In this document: positions 54,351 through 64,000 of the stretch, piece by piece | Position numbering within the stretch: the first letter of the stretch is position 1 | Layout: each line of letters begins with the position of its first letter | NCBI RefSeq assembly: GCF_023703375.1 | Contig: NZ_JAMQGO010000011.1 | Coordinates: 1-64,000, forward strand | Source of the DNA: Lutimaribacter degradans | GTDB lineage: Bacteria; Pseudomonadota; Alphaproteobacteria; Rhodobacterales; Rhodobacteraceae | DNA: 64,000 nucleotides | Reading direction: 5' to 3' | Program-made: the position numbers and the translations under genes | Notes under the pieces: model-generated | What the model was told of the DNA's origin: nothing | Database searches by the model: none | The model's input: the letters and a program-made list of their open reading frames with translations, nothing else

Positions 54351-54856
54351 GTGTCGCCCCCTTCATGGACTTCATGGAACAGGCGCACCAGCAGCGATAG
54401 CGACTGAAGCAGGATGAGGATGCAAAATGCGGGGATCAGTGATTTGAGCAGGAAAACCGCCTCGATCCCGCCGACGGAAATCGGCCCCTCAAGAATCTTC
54501 CAGGAACTGCGCACCGACGGCCATGACCAGTAAAGCAGCGCGCTCATCGACGGGATCAGCAGGAACAGGTGGCCGAAAATGTCGATACGGCGGCGGGCGC
54601 TTGCGCTGACCTTGGCATAGAACACGTCGACGCGGACATGCTTGTCCACCAGCAGGGTAAAGCCCGCACCCAGCATGAAAAGCGTTGCATGCATGTAAAG
54701 CACGCTTTCCTGAGCCGCGATGGAGTTGAAACCAAAGACGTATCGCCCGATGACGATACAGAATTGAACCAGAACCATGACAAGGGCCAGCCAGCGGATC
54801 AGATCGGCGACCGCGCGGTTCATCTGGTCGATTGCATTTGCGATGCCAAGCATCAT
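54347..54856 (-). CDS. dctQ: TRAP transporter small permease, DctQ type
   Basis: A 169-aa protein with four helices and the DctQ pattern VQFCIVIGRYVFGFNSIAAQ and LFMLGAGFTLLVDKHVRVDV. It joins DctM to form the sodium-dependent permease. It is separated from dctP by an attenuating hairpin. Confidence 0.9.
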   Translation of the reverse strand: MMLGIANAIDQMNRAVADLIRWLALVMVLVQFCIVIGRYVFGFNSIAAQESVLYMHATLFMLGAGFTLLVDKHVRVDVFYAKVSASARRRIDIFGHLFLLIPSMSALLYWSWPSVRSSWKILEGPISVGGIEAVFLLKSLIPAFCILILLQSLSLLVRLFHEVHEGGDT

Positions 54857-54870
54857 CGGCCCCCTCGTTC

Positions 54871-54901
54871 GAAAACGATGCGCGGCCCGTGGCCGCGCAT
54901 C
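54871..54901 (-). terminator. attenuating terminator between dctP and dctQ
   Basis: CGATGCGCGGCC (54875-54886) and GGCCGCGCATCG (54890-54901) form a perfect 12-bp stem with a 3-nt loop. On the minus strand TTTT follows. It would favour binding protein over permease. Confidence 0.8.
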
Positions 54902-54910
54902 GCGTCAATG

Positions 54911-55996
54911 TCAGTAGCCGAAGACGCCGGCGCGGGCGTTCATCTGGCCATTGTCTGCATAGGTCATGTATCCGCCGACGAGGTCGCGATAGGCGATGAA
55001 GCTTTCGGTGATGCGGCGCACCAGCTCATCGTCGTCAGCGCGGAATTCCTCCATGATCTCCTGTGCGGCCTGGCCCATCGCCGTGATCACGTCATCGGGC
55101 AGCTTGCGGACCTGCACGTCGTGCTCTTCGACCAGTGTCTTGAGCGATTGTGCATGCTTGGTCATGTACTCGGTCCAGACCGGGTTGTAGAGACCGTGGC
55201 ACGCCTGTGTCACGACTTCTTTCAGGTCGTCGGGCAGTTCGGCAAAGACCTCGGCATTGACGCCACATTCCTCGGCTGAGGACGGCTCGCCCACACCGGG
55301 CCAGTAGTAATACGGTGCAACCTGGTAATACCCCAGCGCGCTGTCGGTCCACGGCCCGATGAATTCGCCCGCATCCAGTGCGCCGGTTTGCAAGGCCTGG
55401 AACATCGCGGGGCCCGACATCGCTTCGGCCGCCATGCCCAGCTTGGCCGCCATTTGCGAGGCGATGCCCGTGGTACGGAATTTCAGGCCCTTGAGGTCTT
55501 CGGCCGAATTGATCTCGTTCTTGAACCAGCCGGCCCATTGCGGGCCAGAGTTGCCGCACAGGAACGGTTTGATGCCGAAACGGGCATACATCTCGTCGTA
55601 AAGCGCCTGGCCGCCGCCGTGGTACAACCAGCCGAACTGCTCGTCTGCGCGCAGGCCAAAGGGCTGCGAGCCGAATAGCAAAATGCCCTTAGATTTCGAG
55701 CCCCAGTAGGCGGGAACCGCGTGATACAGCTCTGCCGTGCCTTCCGCGACCGCGTCGAAAACGCCGTTGCTCGGCACGATTTCACCGGCGGCATAAAGCG
55801 TTACGTTGATGCGCCCGCCCGAAAGGGTGGTGATCCGGTCAGCCAGCGTTTGCGCGGCGACACCCGGCCCAGGCAGGTTCTTGGGCCATGCCGATACCAG
55901 TTTCCAGTTGCGTACATCCTGCGCGATGGCGGGGGCGGCAAGCGTGCTGGCCGCTGCGCCCACGGCGCCGGTTGTCAGAAATTTCCGTCTATCCAT
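54911..55996 (-). CDS. dctP: TRAP substrate-binding protein, TakP-like (DctP)
   Basis: A 361-aa periplasmic protein with a Tat-like signal (DRRKFLTTGAVGAAASTLAA). The TakP-type pattern includes LVSAWPKNLPGPGVAAQTLA, KGLKFRTTGIASQMAAKLGM and GPWTDSALGYYQVAPYYYWP. TakP members bind 2-oxo acids, sometimes as dimers. Here the gene is downstream of hutU and a flavin reductase with only 1 nt between, so the ligand may be linked to histidine or urocanate use. Confidence 0.92.
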   Translation of the reverse strand: MDRRKFLTTGAVGAAASTLAAPAIAQDVRNWKLVSAWPKNLPGPGVAAQTLADRITTLSGGRINVTLYAAGEIVPSNGVFDAVAEGTAELYHAVPAYWGSKSKGILLFGSQPFGLRADEQFGWLYHGGGQALYDEMYARFGIKPFLCGNSGPQWAGWFKNEINSAEDLKGLKFRTTGIASQMAAKLGMAAEAMSGPAMFQALQTGALDAGEFIGPWTDSALGYYQVAPYYYWPGVGEPSSAEECGVNAEVFAELPDDLKEVVTQACHGLYNPVWTEYMTKHAQSLKTLVEEHDVQVRKLPDDVITAMGQAAQEIMEEFRADDDELVRRITESFIAYRDLVGGYMTYADNGQMNARAGVFGY

Positions 55997-55997
55997 T

Positions 55998-56678
55998 TCA
56001 GGTCTCCTTGTTGGTGGTTGGTGTGGTTGGTTTGCCTTCCAGCCCGTCTTCCGTGGCACTGGATGCACTTGGAATCCGCATCTCGAACGTCTCGGTGATC
56101 CGAGCGTAATCGTAATACCCCATGCGCGCGAGGGGCTGGATTCTGGGTATATCGATCTTGCCCGAGGGCAAAATCACGTCGTCGGCCACATGGATGCGCA
56201 TGACCTGGCCATATACTACGTCGATGGTGCCCGCGGGGCTGTTGCCGGGCAGGCGATGTGTCGACAGGTACTTGCATTCGAAATGGCACGGGCTTTGTGC
56301 CACCCGTGCGCCTGGCGCGTCGATGCATGGGGCCCTTTCCACGCCTGCGCGTTCGAACTCGTCTTCCTCCGGGGCCAATTCCATGGCCGAGATATTGACC
56401 GCGTCGCGCAGGGCATAGGTGGCCATGTTCCAAACAAACCAGCCCGTTTCCTCGGCGTTGATCACCGTGTCCTTACGCCGACCGTCGGGGTGCTGGTTGG
56501 CTGCGAACATGACCATCGGCGGATCGAAGGTCAGGTTCTGCCACTGGCTGTAGGGCGCGAGGTTGTGAACCCCGTCACGGCTGACCGTGGACAGCCAGCC
56601 GATGGGGCGCGGCACCGTGCAGCTTTTGAACGGCGAAAACGGCAATGGGCAGTCTTCGGTATCCGGTGCGTAGTGCAT
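55998..56678 (-). CDS. flavin reductase family protein in the hut operon
   Basis: A 226-aa flavin reductase-like protein: PRPIGWLSTVSRDGVHNLAP, YSQWQNLTFDPPMVMFAANQ and TGWFVWNMATYALRDAVNIS. The C-terminal part ends RMGYYDYARITETFEM. The family binds FMN and reduces it or small substrates. It starts 2 nt after the hutU stop and ends 1 nt before dctP, so it is part of one long operon. Its role in histidine use is unknown. Confidence 0.85.
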   Translation of the reverse strand: MHYAPDTEDCPLPFSPFKSCTVPRPIGWLSTVSRDGVHNLAPYSQWQNLTFDPPMVMFAANQHPDGRRKDTVINAEETGWFVWNMATYALRDAVNISAMELAPEEDEFERAGVERAPCIDAPGARVAQSPCHFECKYLSTHRLPGNSPAGTIDVVYGQVMRIHVADDVILPSGKIDIPRIQPLARMGYYDYARITETFEMRIPSASSATEDGLEGKPTTPTTNKET

Positions 56679-56680
56679 GT

Positions 56681-58354
56681 TCAGTTCCCGAGGATACGCG
56701 GCAGGCGCAGCCCGTTTTCGCGGGCACAGGCGATGGCATCCTCGTATCCGGCATCTGCGTGCCGCCAGACACCGCTGGCCGGATCGTTCCACAGAACGCG
56801 CTCCAGTCGCTTTGCGGCCTCGGGCGTGCCGTCGGCGCAGATCACGACGCCGGAATGCTGGCTGAAGCCCATGCCGACGCCACCGCCATGATGCAGGCTG
56901 ACCCAGGTCGCGCCCGAGGCGGTGTTCACCAGCGCGTTCAGCAACGGCCAATCCGACACGGCATCCGAGCCGTCTTTCATTGCCTCGGTTTCGCGGTTGG
57001 GCGAGGCGACCGAGCCGCTGTCCAGGTGGTCGCGCCCGATCACGACCGGGGCCTTCAATTCGCCATTGGCGACCATCTCGTTGAAGGCAAGCCCCGCGCG
57101 ATGGCGATCACCGAGCCCGATCCAGCAGATGCGCGCGGGCAAGCCCTGGAAGGAGATCCGTTCCCGGGCCATGTCCAGCCAGTTGTGCAGGTGGGTGTTG
57201 TCGGGGAACAACTCCTTCATCTTCTGGTCGGTCTTGTAGATATCCTCGGGGTCGCCCGACAGCGCGGCCCACCGGAACGGGCCGATCCCGCGGCAAAAGA
57301 GCGGGCGGATATACGCCGGCACGAAGCCGGGGAAGGCAAAGGCGTTTTCCAGGCCTTCCTCAAGCGCGACCTGTCGGATGTTGTTGCCGTAATCCAGCGT
57401 GGGCACACCGGCATTCCAGAAATCGACCATCGCGGCCACATGCGCCTTCATGCTGGCGCGGGCGGCCTTTTCCACGGCCTTCGGGTCTGTCTCGCGCTTG
57501 GCCCGCCATTCGGCCATGTTCCAACCTTGTGGAAGGTAGCCATTGATCGGGTCATGCGCACTGGTCTGGTCGGTGACGATGTCGGGGCGCACGCCGCGTT
57601 TGAACAGTTCAGGAAACACATCGGCCGCATTGCCCAGAAGCGCCACGGATTTGGCCTCGCCGGCCTTGGTCCAGCGGTCGATCATTTCCAGCGCCTCGTC
57701 GAGGCTTTCTGTCTTTTCGTCCACGTAGCCAGTGCGCAGGCGGAAATCGATGCTGTCGGGGTTGCATTCGACGGCCAGGCAGCATGCTCCGGCCATTACT
57801 GCGGCAAGCGGCTGTGCACCGCCCATGCCGCCAAGCCCGCCGGTCAAGATCCACTTGCCCGTCAGGTCGCCGTCGTAATGCTGGCGGCCCGCTTCGGCAA
57901 AGGTTTCATATGTGCCCTGAACGATACCCTGAGAGCCGATATAGATCCACGATCCGGCGGTCATCTGGCCGTACATGGCCAGGCCCTTCTTATCCAGTTC
58001 GTTGAAATGGTCCCATGTCGCCCAGTGTGGCACGAGGTTCGAGTTGGCAATCAGAACGCGCGGCGCGTCGCTATGCGTCTTGACGATGGCGATGGGCTTG
58101 CCCGACTGGACGACAAGCGTTTCGTCCTCTTCAAGGTCTTTCAGGCTGGCCACGATCGTGTCGAAATCTTCCCAGGTCCGCGCGGCGCGACCTATGCCGC
58201 CATAAACCACCAACTCATGCGGGTTTTCGGCCACGTCGGGATGCAGGTTGTTCATCAGCATCCGCAGCGGCGCCTCGGTCATCCAGCTTTTGGCATTCAG
58301 CTCGGACCCGGTCGGGGGGTAGATATCACGGGTGTTCTTGCGGGGGTCGCTCAT
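56681..58354 (-). CDS. hutU: urocanate hydratase
   Basis: A 557-aa NAD-dependent enzyme that converts urocanate to imidazolonepropionate. Motifs are [14 protein letters not shown], the nucleotide site [17 protein letters not shown] and the catalytic-cysteine region [20 protein letters not shown]. The ATG at 58354 has GGAGG upstream and overlaps the hutG stop (ATGA); 58366 is an earlier codon. Confidence 0.96.
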   Translation of the reverse strand: MSDPRKNTRDIYPPTGSELNAKSWMTEAPLRMLMNNLHPDVAENPHELVVYGGIGRAARTWEDFDTIVASLKDLEEDETLVVQSGKPIAIVKTHSDAPRVLIANSNLVPHWATWDHFNELDKKGLAMYGQMTAGSWIYIGSQGIVQGTYETFAEAGRQHYDGDLTGKWILTGGLGGMGGAQPLAAVMAGACCLAVECNPDSIDFRLRTGYVDEKTESLDEALEMIDRWTKAGEAKSVALLGNAADVFPELFKRGVRPDIVTDQTSAHDPINGYLPQGWNMAEWRAKRETDPKAVEKAARASMKAHVAAMVDFWNAGVPTLDYGNNIRQVALEEGLENAFAFPGFVPAYIRPLFCRGIGPFRWAALSGDPEDIYKTDQKMKELFPDNTHLHNWLDMARERISFQGLPARICWIGLGDRHRAGLAFNEMVANGELKAPVVIGRDHLDSGSVASPNRETEAMKDGSDAVSDWPLLNALVNTASGATWVSLHHGGGVGMGFSQHSGVVICADGTPEAAKRLERVLWNDPASGVWRHADAGYEDAIACARENGLRLPRILGN

Positions 58355-59142
58355 TTGGGCCTCCATGCGGACAAGGTTTCTAGAATGTTTGCCAGGTGAA
58401 CGCGCAGCCGGTCGGCGCGGGTGTCATCATACGTCCAGGGCGGGGTTTCGGCGCTTAGATAGGTGGATTGCGCCAATTCCATCTGGATCGCGTGCAGCCC
58501 CTCGCCGGGGCGCCCGTAGTGACGCGTGGTCCAGCCGCCCTTGAACCGCCCGTTCACGATCGAGCTGTACCCGTCGGCGGCTTCGCAGATGCGCTGCACC
58601 GATGCTTCGATCTGAGGGTCGCAGGTTGCGCCAAGGTTGGTGCCGATGTTGAAGTCGGGCAGGGGGCCATCGAATAGAAACGGAATTCTGGACCGGATCG
58701 AGTGGCAATCATAAAGCACGGCAAAACCGTGGATCGCCCTGATACGGTCAAGTTCTGCCGCAAGCGCGTCATGGTAGGGCGCGTGGTAGGCCAGGCGGCG
58801 GCGCTCAACCTCCTCGGCATCCGGCTCCTGGCCATCGGCATAGATCGGTTGCCCGTCGAAATCGGTCAGTGGGCAAAGCCCGGTGGTGTTCTGACCGGGG
58901 TAAAGGCTTTGGCCCGAGGGGTCGCGGTTGACGTCGATCACGTAGCGATGAACTGTCGTTCGGACGGCACTCGCCCCTTCCAGCAGCCCGGAATACAGCC
59001 GGTCGATATGCCAATCGGTATCGGCGATTGCCCGGCCGGTTTCGTTCAGCGGTGCAAGGCAGTCGTCGGGAATATCGGTGCCGGTATGGGGCAGGCCCAA
59101 GACCAGCGGGCTGTCGCCCCAGGTAATGTCGATCAGGCTCAT
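58351..59142 (-). CDS. hutG: N-formylglutamate deformylase
   Basis: A 263-aa zinc hydrolase of the N-formylglutamate amidohydrolase family: [50 protein letters not shown] and [20 protein letters not shown]. It completes the formyl branch of histidine degradation to glutamate and formate. With HutF it forms the five-step route. Confidence 0.94.
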   Translation of the reverse strand: MSLIDITWGDSPLVLGLPHTGTDIPDDCLAPLNETGRAIADTDWHIDRLYSGLLEGASAVRTTVHRYVIDVNRDPSGQSLYPGQNTTGLCPLTDFDGQPIYADGQEPDAEEVERRRLAYHAPYHDALAAELDRIRAIHGFAVLYDCHSIRSRIPFLFDGPLPDFNIGTNLGATCDPQIEASVQRICEAADGYSSIVNGRFKGGWTTRHYGRPGEGLHAIQMELAQSTYLSAETPPWTYDDTRADRLRVHLANILETLSAWRPK

Positions 59143-60665
59143 AGCGACAACTCCAGCCCCGATGCAGCGGCCAGGCTGTCGTTCGACACGCAGGTGGCAG
59201 CGCGCCTAAGATCAGGCGCAAGATACCGGTCCTGTTGCAGGCTTGGCACCGCGCTGCGCAGGCTTTCCATCACCGCCTGCAAGGGCCGCGAGGTCACCAA
59301 CGGCGCCCGCTGTTCGATGCCCTGCGCCGCGCACATCGCCTCGACGCCCAGGATCACCGACAGGTTGGCCGTCATCCGGGCGAGTCGCCGTGCGCCGTGG
59401 GCGGCCATGCTGACATGATCTTCCTGGTTGGCCGAGGTCGGTGTGCTGTCGGTGGAACAAGGGTTCGCCAGGTGCTTGTTCTCGCTCATGAGCGCGGCAG
59501 TGGTCACTTCGGCGATCATCAGGCCCGAGTTCAGCCCCGGTTCGGGTGTCAGGAAAGGTGGCAGGTCGAAAGACAGCGTGGGGTCGACCATAAGGGCGAC
59601 GCGGCGCTGTGCGATGGCGCCGATCTCGGCCACAGCCATCGCGACCTGGTCGGCCGCAAAGGCAACGGGTTCGGCATGGAAATTCCCGCCTGACAGGATC
59701 TCGCCCGTTTCGGTGATCACCAGCGGGTTGTCGGTGACGGCGTTCGCCTCGATCTCCAGCGTGCGCCCTGCAAAGCGCAACAGGTCGATTGCCGCACCCG
59801 TGACCTGCGGCTGGCAGCGGATGCAATACGGGTCTTGCACCCGGCTGTCGCCATCGCGGTGGCTTTCGCGGATCTCGCTGCCCTTCAGCATCCGGGCCAT
59901 GGCGGTTGCCACGTCGATCTGGCCCTGGTGTCCGCGCAGGGCGTGAATGGCCGGGTTCAAGGGCGCGGTCGAACCCATGATGGCATCGGTGGACAGGGCC
60001 GAGGTGACAACTGACGCACGCGCCGCACGCCACGCCTCGAACAGGCCGGCCAGCGCACAGGCGGTGGAAAACTGTGTGCCGTTGATCAGCGCCAGCCCTT
60101 CCTTGGGGCCCAGCACAACGGGCGCAAGACCCGCGGCTTTCAGTGCCGCGCCGCCATCCATCGTCTTGCCGTCAAACGTGGCTTCGCCCTCGCCGATCAT
60201 CACCGCGGCCATATGGGCCAGCGGTGCCAGGTCGCCGGAGGCGCCAACCGAACCCTGTGTGGGGATAACCGGCAATACGCCGCACGTCAGCATCGTCTCG
60301 ATCAGCGCGCAAATCTCCCATCGCACGCCTGAGGCGCCGCGCCCCAGCGACAGCAGCTTGAGCGCCATCATCAGCCGCACCGTGGCAGGCTCCAACGCGT
60401 CGCCGACGCCGCAACAATGCGACAATATCAGGTTGCGTTGCAGGGTCGTGGTATCCTCGGGCGCGATACGAACCGAGGCCAGTTTGCCAAAGCCGGTATT
60501 GACGCCATAGACCGGCGCATTGCCATTCGCCGCTTGCGCAATGAGCCCGGCCGAATTGTCGATGCCCTCGCGCGCCGACGGGTCAAGCGCAACAGGTCCA
60601 TCACCGCGCCAGACCGCTTCGAGGGTGGGCAGGGTCGTGCTGCCGGGGGTCAGGGTATGGGTCAA
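59139..60665 (-). CDS. hutH: histidine ammonia-lyase
   Basis: A 508-aa lyase. The Ala-Ser-Gly triad in [15 protein letters not shown] forms the MIO cofactor. Other motifs are [28 protein letters not shown] and [14 protein letters not shown]. It converts histidine to urocanate and ammonia. It overlaps hutI and hutG by 4 nt. Confidence 0.96.
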   Translation of the reverse strand: MTHTLTPGSTTLPTLEAVWRGDGPVALDPSAREGIDNSAGLIAQAANGNAPVYGVNTGFGKLASVRIAPEDTTTLQRNLILSHCCGVGDALEPATVRLMMALKLLSLGRGASGVRWEICALIETMLTCGVLPVIPTQGSVGASGDLAPLAHMAAVMIGEGEATFDGKTMDGGAALKAAGLAPVVLGPKEGLALINGTQFSTACALAGLFEAWRAARASVVTSALSTDAIMGSTAPLNPAIHALRGHQGQIDVATAMARMLKGSEIRESHRDGDSRVQDPYCIRCQPQVTGAAIDLLRFAGRTLEIEANAVTDNPLVITETGEILSGGNFHAEPVAFAADQVAMAVAEIGAIAQRRVALMVDPTLSFDLPPFLTPEPGLNSGLMIAEVTTAALMSENKHLANPCSTDSTPTSANQEDHVSMAAHGARRLARMTANLSVILGVEAMCAAQGIEQRAPLVTSRPLQAVMESLRSAVPSLQQDRYLAPDLRRAATCVSNDSLAAASGLELSL

Positions 60666-61867
60666 GCGACACCTCCGAAAATACGGCTATGAAGGGGGTT
60701 GATGCCGATACCGTAAGACAGTTCCGCCGGGTCCGAGATATCCCAGATCGCAAGGTCTGCCCGCATTCCCGGTGCGATGGAGCCACAATCGGCCAGCCCA
60801 AGGGCGCGCGCCGCGTTGCGGGTGGTGCCGGCCAAAGCCTCGGCCGGTGTCATGCGAAACAGCGTGCAGGCCATGTTCATTGCAAGCAACAGCGAACCCA
60901 GGGGCGACGAGCCGGGGTTCCAATCCGTGCCAACGGCCATCGGCACGCCATGCTCGCGGAATGCCTGAACAGGCGGGGCCTGTGTTTCGTGGATGGTATA
61001 GAACGCGCCGGGCAGCAGAACGGCCACGGTGCCCGCGGCGGCAAGGGCGGCCGCGTCGCTTTCGGTTGCGTATTCGACATGATCGGCCGACAGCGCGGCA
61101 TATTTCGCGGCCAGTTCGGTGCCGCCGATATGGCTGAGTTGTTCAGCGTGCAGCTTGACGGGCAGGCCAAGCGCGCGCGCCTTGTCGAAAACGCGTGCAA
61201 TCTGGGCCGTGTCAAAGGCGATTCCCTCGCAGAACCCGTCAACCGCGTCGACCAGCCCCTCGGCGTGGGCGGCCTCCAGTGTCGGCAGGCACACCGTGTC
61301 TATATATGTATCGGCGTCGGCCCCGGCGGGCACTGCATGTGCGCCCAGAAAGCTGGTGACCACGCGAACGGGCCGGTGTTGGCCAAGGGCACGCGCAACA
61401 CGCAGCATCTTCAACTCGGTGTCGCGATCCAGCCCATAGCCCGATTTGACCTCGATCACCGATACGCCTTGCGCGATCAACGCATCGGCCCGGGGCAGGG
61501 CGCTTGCCAACAAATCGGTCTCGCTTGCGCCGCGTGTTGCTGAAACGGTCGAGACGATTCCCCCCCCGGCGCGGGCCACCTCTTCATAGCTGGCCCCGTT
61601 AAGGCGCATCTCGAATTCCCGCGCACGGTTGCCACCATGCACGATATGCGTGTGGCAATCGATCAGGCCGGGGGTGACCACGCGCCCTGCAAGGTCTTTC
61701 CGCTCAAGACTGGTGAATTCGGGGGGCAGATCCGCCGCCGCGCCCACCCATGATATCTTGTCGTCTTCGATGACGATGGCCGCGTTTTCGACGAGCCCAT
61801 AATTACCAACGGTTTCTTCCATGGTGGCGGCCGTTGCCCCGGAAATCACGTAGCGCTGTGCCATCAC
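60662..61867 (-). CDS. hutI: imidazolonepropionase
   Basis: A 401-aa metal-dependent amidohydrolase that opens the imidazolone ring to formiminoglutamate. Motifs are [41 protein letters not shown] and a conserved ATDWNPG-like segment [10 protein letters not shown]. It is the first gene of the minus-strand hut operon. Met1 or Met2 can start it. Confidence 0.95.
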   Translation of the reverse strand: MMAQRYVISGATAATMEETVGNYGLVENAAIVIEDDKISWVGAAADLPPEFTSLERKDLAGRVVTPGLIDCHTHIVHGGNRAREFEMRLNGASYEEVARAGGGIVSTVSATRGASETDLLASALPRADALIAQGVSVIEVKSGYGLDRDTELKMLRVARALGQHRPVRVVTSFLGAHAVPAGADADTYIDTVCLPTLEAAHAEGLVDAVDGFCEGIAFDTAQIARVFDKARALGLPVKLHAEQLSHIGGTELAAKYAALSADHVEYATESDAAALAAAGTVAVLLPGAFYTIHETQAPPVQAFREHGVPMAVGTDWNPGSSPLGSLLLAMNMACTLFRMTPAEALAGTTRNAARALGLADCGSIAPGMRADLAIWDISDPAELSYGIGINPLHSRIFGGVA

Positions 61868-61898
61868 ATACCCTTGAATTATTTCGTGCTTAAATTTA

Positions 61899-61914
61899 AT
61901 ATGTAGTTACATAT
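61899..61914. promoter_or_regulatory. candidate HutC operator between hutI and hutF
   Basis: ATATGTA-GT-TACATAT is a perfect 7-bp inverted repeat in the 69-nt gap between divergent hutI and hutF. GntR/HutC repressors bind such AT-rich palindromes; both arms would be controlled together. Confidence 0.6.
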
Positions 61915-61936
61915 AGTTGTCAATGGAGTTGTTGAC

Positions 61937-63304
61937 GTGCAGGTTATTCAAGCGAAGCAAGCTCTTACTCCTGGTGGCTGGCAATCGGACGTGGAGGTGG
62001 TGATCGGGGAAAATGGTCGAATCGAGTCGGTCGGCTCTGCCTCGCAAACCCCGACCCATCGCGCCGCGTTGCTGCTGCCCGCACCGCTGAACTTGCACAG
62101 CCATGCCTTTCAGCGCGCGATGGCGGGCCTGACAGAGGCGCGCGGCCCCGACCCGAGCGACAGCTTCTGGAGTTGGCGTCGCCTGATGTACACGTTTCTC
62201 GACCAGCTGACGCCGGATGATGTCGAAGCGATCGCCGGGCTGGTCTTCATGGAGATGCTCGAAGCCGGCTATGGCGCGGTCGCCGAGTTCCATTACCTGC
62301 ACCATGACGTGGGCGGCGTGCCCTATGCCAATCTTGCCGAGATGTCCGAGCGTATCGTGGCGGCCTCGGAAAATGCCGGGATCGGCCTGACCCTGTTGCC
62401 GGTGCACTACCAGTTCGGCGGTTGCGACCTGCGCCCGCTGAACGGGGGGCAGCAACGGTTCGGCAATGGGCCCGACCAGTTCCTGCGTCTTCACGCCGAC
62501 GCAGCCGCCGCCGTGGCCCGCGGGCCTGCGGATTTTGTAATCGGCGTTGCGCCCCATTCCCTTCGGGCGGTGGATTCAGAGGGCCTGCGCCATGTGCTTG
62601 AGCAAGCGCGCACCGGCCCGATCCACATGCACCTTGCCGAACAGGTGGCCGAGGTAGACGAAGTGCTGGCCCACATGGGCGCGCGGCCGACGGAATGGTT
62701 GTTGGCCAACCACGCGGTCGACGAAAGGTGGTGCCTGATTCACTGTACCCAGATGACTGATGCCGAGACGAAAGACCTCGCCCGTTCCGGTGCCGTTGCG
62801 GGGCTGTGCCCGATCACGGAATCAAGCCTTGGCGACGGGATATTCAACGGTACGACCTATCTGGGTGCGGGGGGCACGATCGGGTTCGGATCTGATTCCA
62901 ATATCCACATCGCGCTTTTCGACGAGCTGAAGACGCTGGAATATTCCCAGCGTTTACGTGACAGGTCGCGGGCGGCGCTGGCGACGCCTGACCGTTCAAC
63001 CGGGCGGGTTCTGTTCGAGGCGGCTGCGAACGGCGGCGCGCAAGCCGGTGGTCGCGATACCGGCCGGATCGAGATTGGCGCGCTGGCGGACCTGATCGGA
63101 CTGGATGATGACAACGAGTGGCTGTGCAACCGGCAGGGTGATGCGTTGCTTGACAGCCTGATCTTTGGCGGCGGCGGCGGGGCCTGTATCCGTGATGTCT
63201 GGAGCGCGGGGCGGCATGTCGTCAGGCAAGGTCGCCATTTCCGGCGTGACGCTATAATTTCCAGCTACAAGGCGACAATGCAGCGACTGGAGACCGATAT
63301 TTGA
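61937..63304 (+). CDS. hutF: formimidoylglutamate deiminase
   Basis: A 455-aa amidohydrolase-superfamily enzyme with the metal motif NLHSHAFQRAMAGL, then EFHYLHHD, GVAPHSLRAV, MHLAEQVAEVDEV and GFGSDSNIHIALF. It makes N-formylglutamate, the substrate of HutG, so this organism uses the five-step route. GTG at 61937 has GGAG 8 nt upstream. The stop overlaps the hutC start (TTGA). Confidence 0.95.
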   Translation: MQVIQAKQALTPGGWQSDVEVVIGENGRIESVGSASQTPTHRAALLLPAPLNLHSHAFQRAMAGLTEARGPDPSDSFWSWRRLMYTFLDQLTPDDVEAIAGLVFMEMLEAGYGAVAEFHYLHHDVGGVPYANLAEMSERIVAASENAGIGLTLLPVHYQFGGCDLRPLNGGQQRFGNGPDQFLRLHADAAAAVARGPADFVIGVAPHSLRAVDSEGLRHVLEQARTGPIHMHLAEQVAEVDEVLAHMGARPTEWLLANHAVDERWCLIHCTQMTDAETKDLARSGAVAGLCPITESSLGDGIFNGTTYLGAGGTIGFGSDSNIHIALFDELKTLEYSQRLRDRSRAALATPDRSTGRVLFEAAANGGAQAGGRDTGRIEIGALADLIGLDDDNEWLCNRQGDALLDSLIFGGGGGACIRDVWSAGRHVVRQGRHFRRDAIISSYKATMQRLETDI

Positions 63305-64000
63305 ACCTGGACACGCGCCATTCATGGACCGACGTTCGTGACAAGATCCGCGCCCGCATCCTGGACAGGACTTATGCGCCGGGCGACAAGCTGCCGCGAG
63401 ACGAGGATATCGCCCGCGAATTTGGCTGCGCCCGCACAACGGTGCATCGTGCGATGCAGGACCTGTCTCTTGCCGGATTGGTCGAGCGCAAGCGCAAGGG
63501 CGGTACCCATGTCCGGGCCGATCCGGTCACCCGCGCCACTTTCGACATTCCGATCACACGGCGCGAAGTGGAACAAAAGGGGGCCAAGTACAATTACCAG
63601 CTTATCAGCCGTGAGATCGAGCAAAGCCCGATCGCCATCATGGCGCGTTTCGGGATTCAAAGCGCGGTTGAGATGCTTCACGTAAAGGCGCTGCACCTTG
63701 CCGATAACTGCCCCTATATTTTCGAGGATCGCTGGATCGACATACAGTCGATGCCCGAGGTGCTCGATGTTGACCTGACCGGCCAAAGCGCGAATGAGTG
63801 GCTGGTCCACAACAAGCCCTACAGCCGCGTCGAGGTCAGCTTCTCGGCCATGAATGCCGAGGGCGAAAATGCCCAGCACCTGTCGGCACCCGTGGGCAGT
63901 GCCCTGTTCGTGATCGAACGTACGACATGGATCGGCACGGCGCCGATCACAACGGTGCAGGCGGCGGCCGCACCGGGCTATCGGTTGACAGCCCGGAACT
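63301..64000 (+). CDS. hutC: histidine utilization repressor HutC (GntR), cut by the window edge
   Basis: The frame starts with TTG (NLDTRHSWTDVRDKIR) overlapping the hutF stop, and 233 codons are visible. The GntR winged helix has YAPGDKLPRDEDIAREFGCA, RTTVHRAMQDL and VERKRKGGTHV. The UTRA ligand domain follows (FDIPITRREVEQKG, IFEDRWIDIQ). Family length is about 240 aa, so only a few residues are missing. Urocanate is the known HutC ligand. Confidence 0.93.
   Translation, partial: MNLDTRHSWTDVRDKIRARILDRTYAPGDKLPRDEDIAREFGCARTTVHRAMQDLSLAGLVERKRKGGTHVRADPVTRATFDIPITRREVEQKGAKYNYQLISREIEQSPIAIMARFGIQSAVEMLHVKALHLADNCPYIFEDRWIDIQSMPEVLDVDLTGQSANEWLVHNKPYSRVEVSFSAMNAEGENAQHLSAPVGSALFVIERTTWIGTAPITTVQAAAAPGYRLTARN

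Noticed and set aside
56645..58399. 584-codon plus frame
   Set aside because: Antisense to hutU, which is unambiguous.

Overview
The window reads as a chromosomal segment of a marine alphaproteobacterium of the order Rhodobacterales (Roseobacter group). The grounds are the high GC content, a PstC/PstA pair with long N-terminal extensions, a TakP-like TRAP system fused to a histidine-degradation operon, a tad/cpa pilus locus, a structured leader in front of a SulP transporter, and FnrL-type boxes. No phage or intact insertion sequence was seen. The species cannot be named from the sequence alone.

Left part (1-14.7 kb): initiator tRNA-Met; an XRE-type regulator divergent from a peptide-use operon (CocE/S15-type hydrolase, a dpp/opp-like ABC transporter with a fused double ATPase, and a C69-family Ntn peptidase); an Rrf2/NsrR-like regulator divergent from a 58-aa protein and 5-formyltetrahydrofolate cyclo-ligase; and a usp-sulP pair with a structured leader.

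Centre (14.9-37.8 kb): a large arsenic/phosphate island. It holds arsR-acr3-arsH, then aioX-aioS-aioR (arsenite sensing), aioB-aioA (arsenite oxidase), moeA (molybdenum cofactor), and a Pho-box-driven pstSCAB-phoU-phoB operon followed by a degenerate PhoB paralogue. On the other strand are two further ArsR-led operons: arsR-permease-MFS, and arsR-permease-thioredoxin-MBL protein. The logic is coherent: arsenite is exported or oxidised in the periplasm to arsenate, a phosphate analogue, and a dedicated high-affinity phosphate system plus its regulator sits beside it. Three ArsR paralogues carry two different cysteine sensor layouts. The third ArsR operon has a perfect FNR-type box next to a perfect ArsR-type inverted repeat.

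Right-centre (37.9-48.4 kb): a tad/cpa Flp-pilus locus (tadE-like x2, cpaE, cpaB, tadG-like, tadC, tadB, flp, cpaF, tadD, cpaC). The flp promoter has a perfect FNR box at the class II activator distance. No prepilin peptidase and no cpaD were found in the window. A poor 0.85-kb stretch with possible gene remnants follows, then a flavin reductase and a class III aminotransferase.

Right part (51.4-64 kb): a PhnM-like amidohydrolase with altered metal ligands, then a tightly packed operon hutI-hutH-hutG-hutU-flavin reductase-dctP-dctQ-dctM on the minus strand. It diverges from hutF-hutC; hutC is cut by the right edge.
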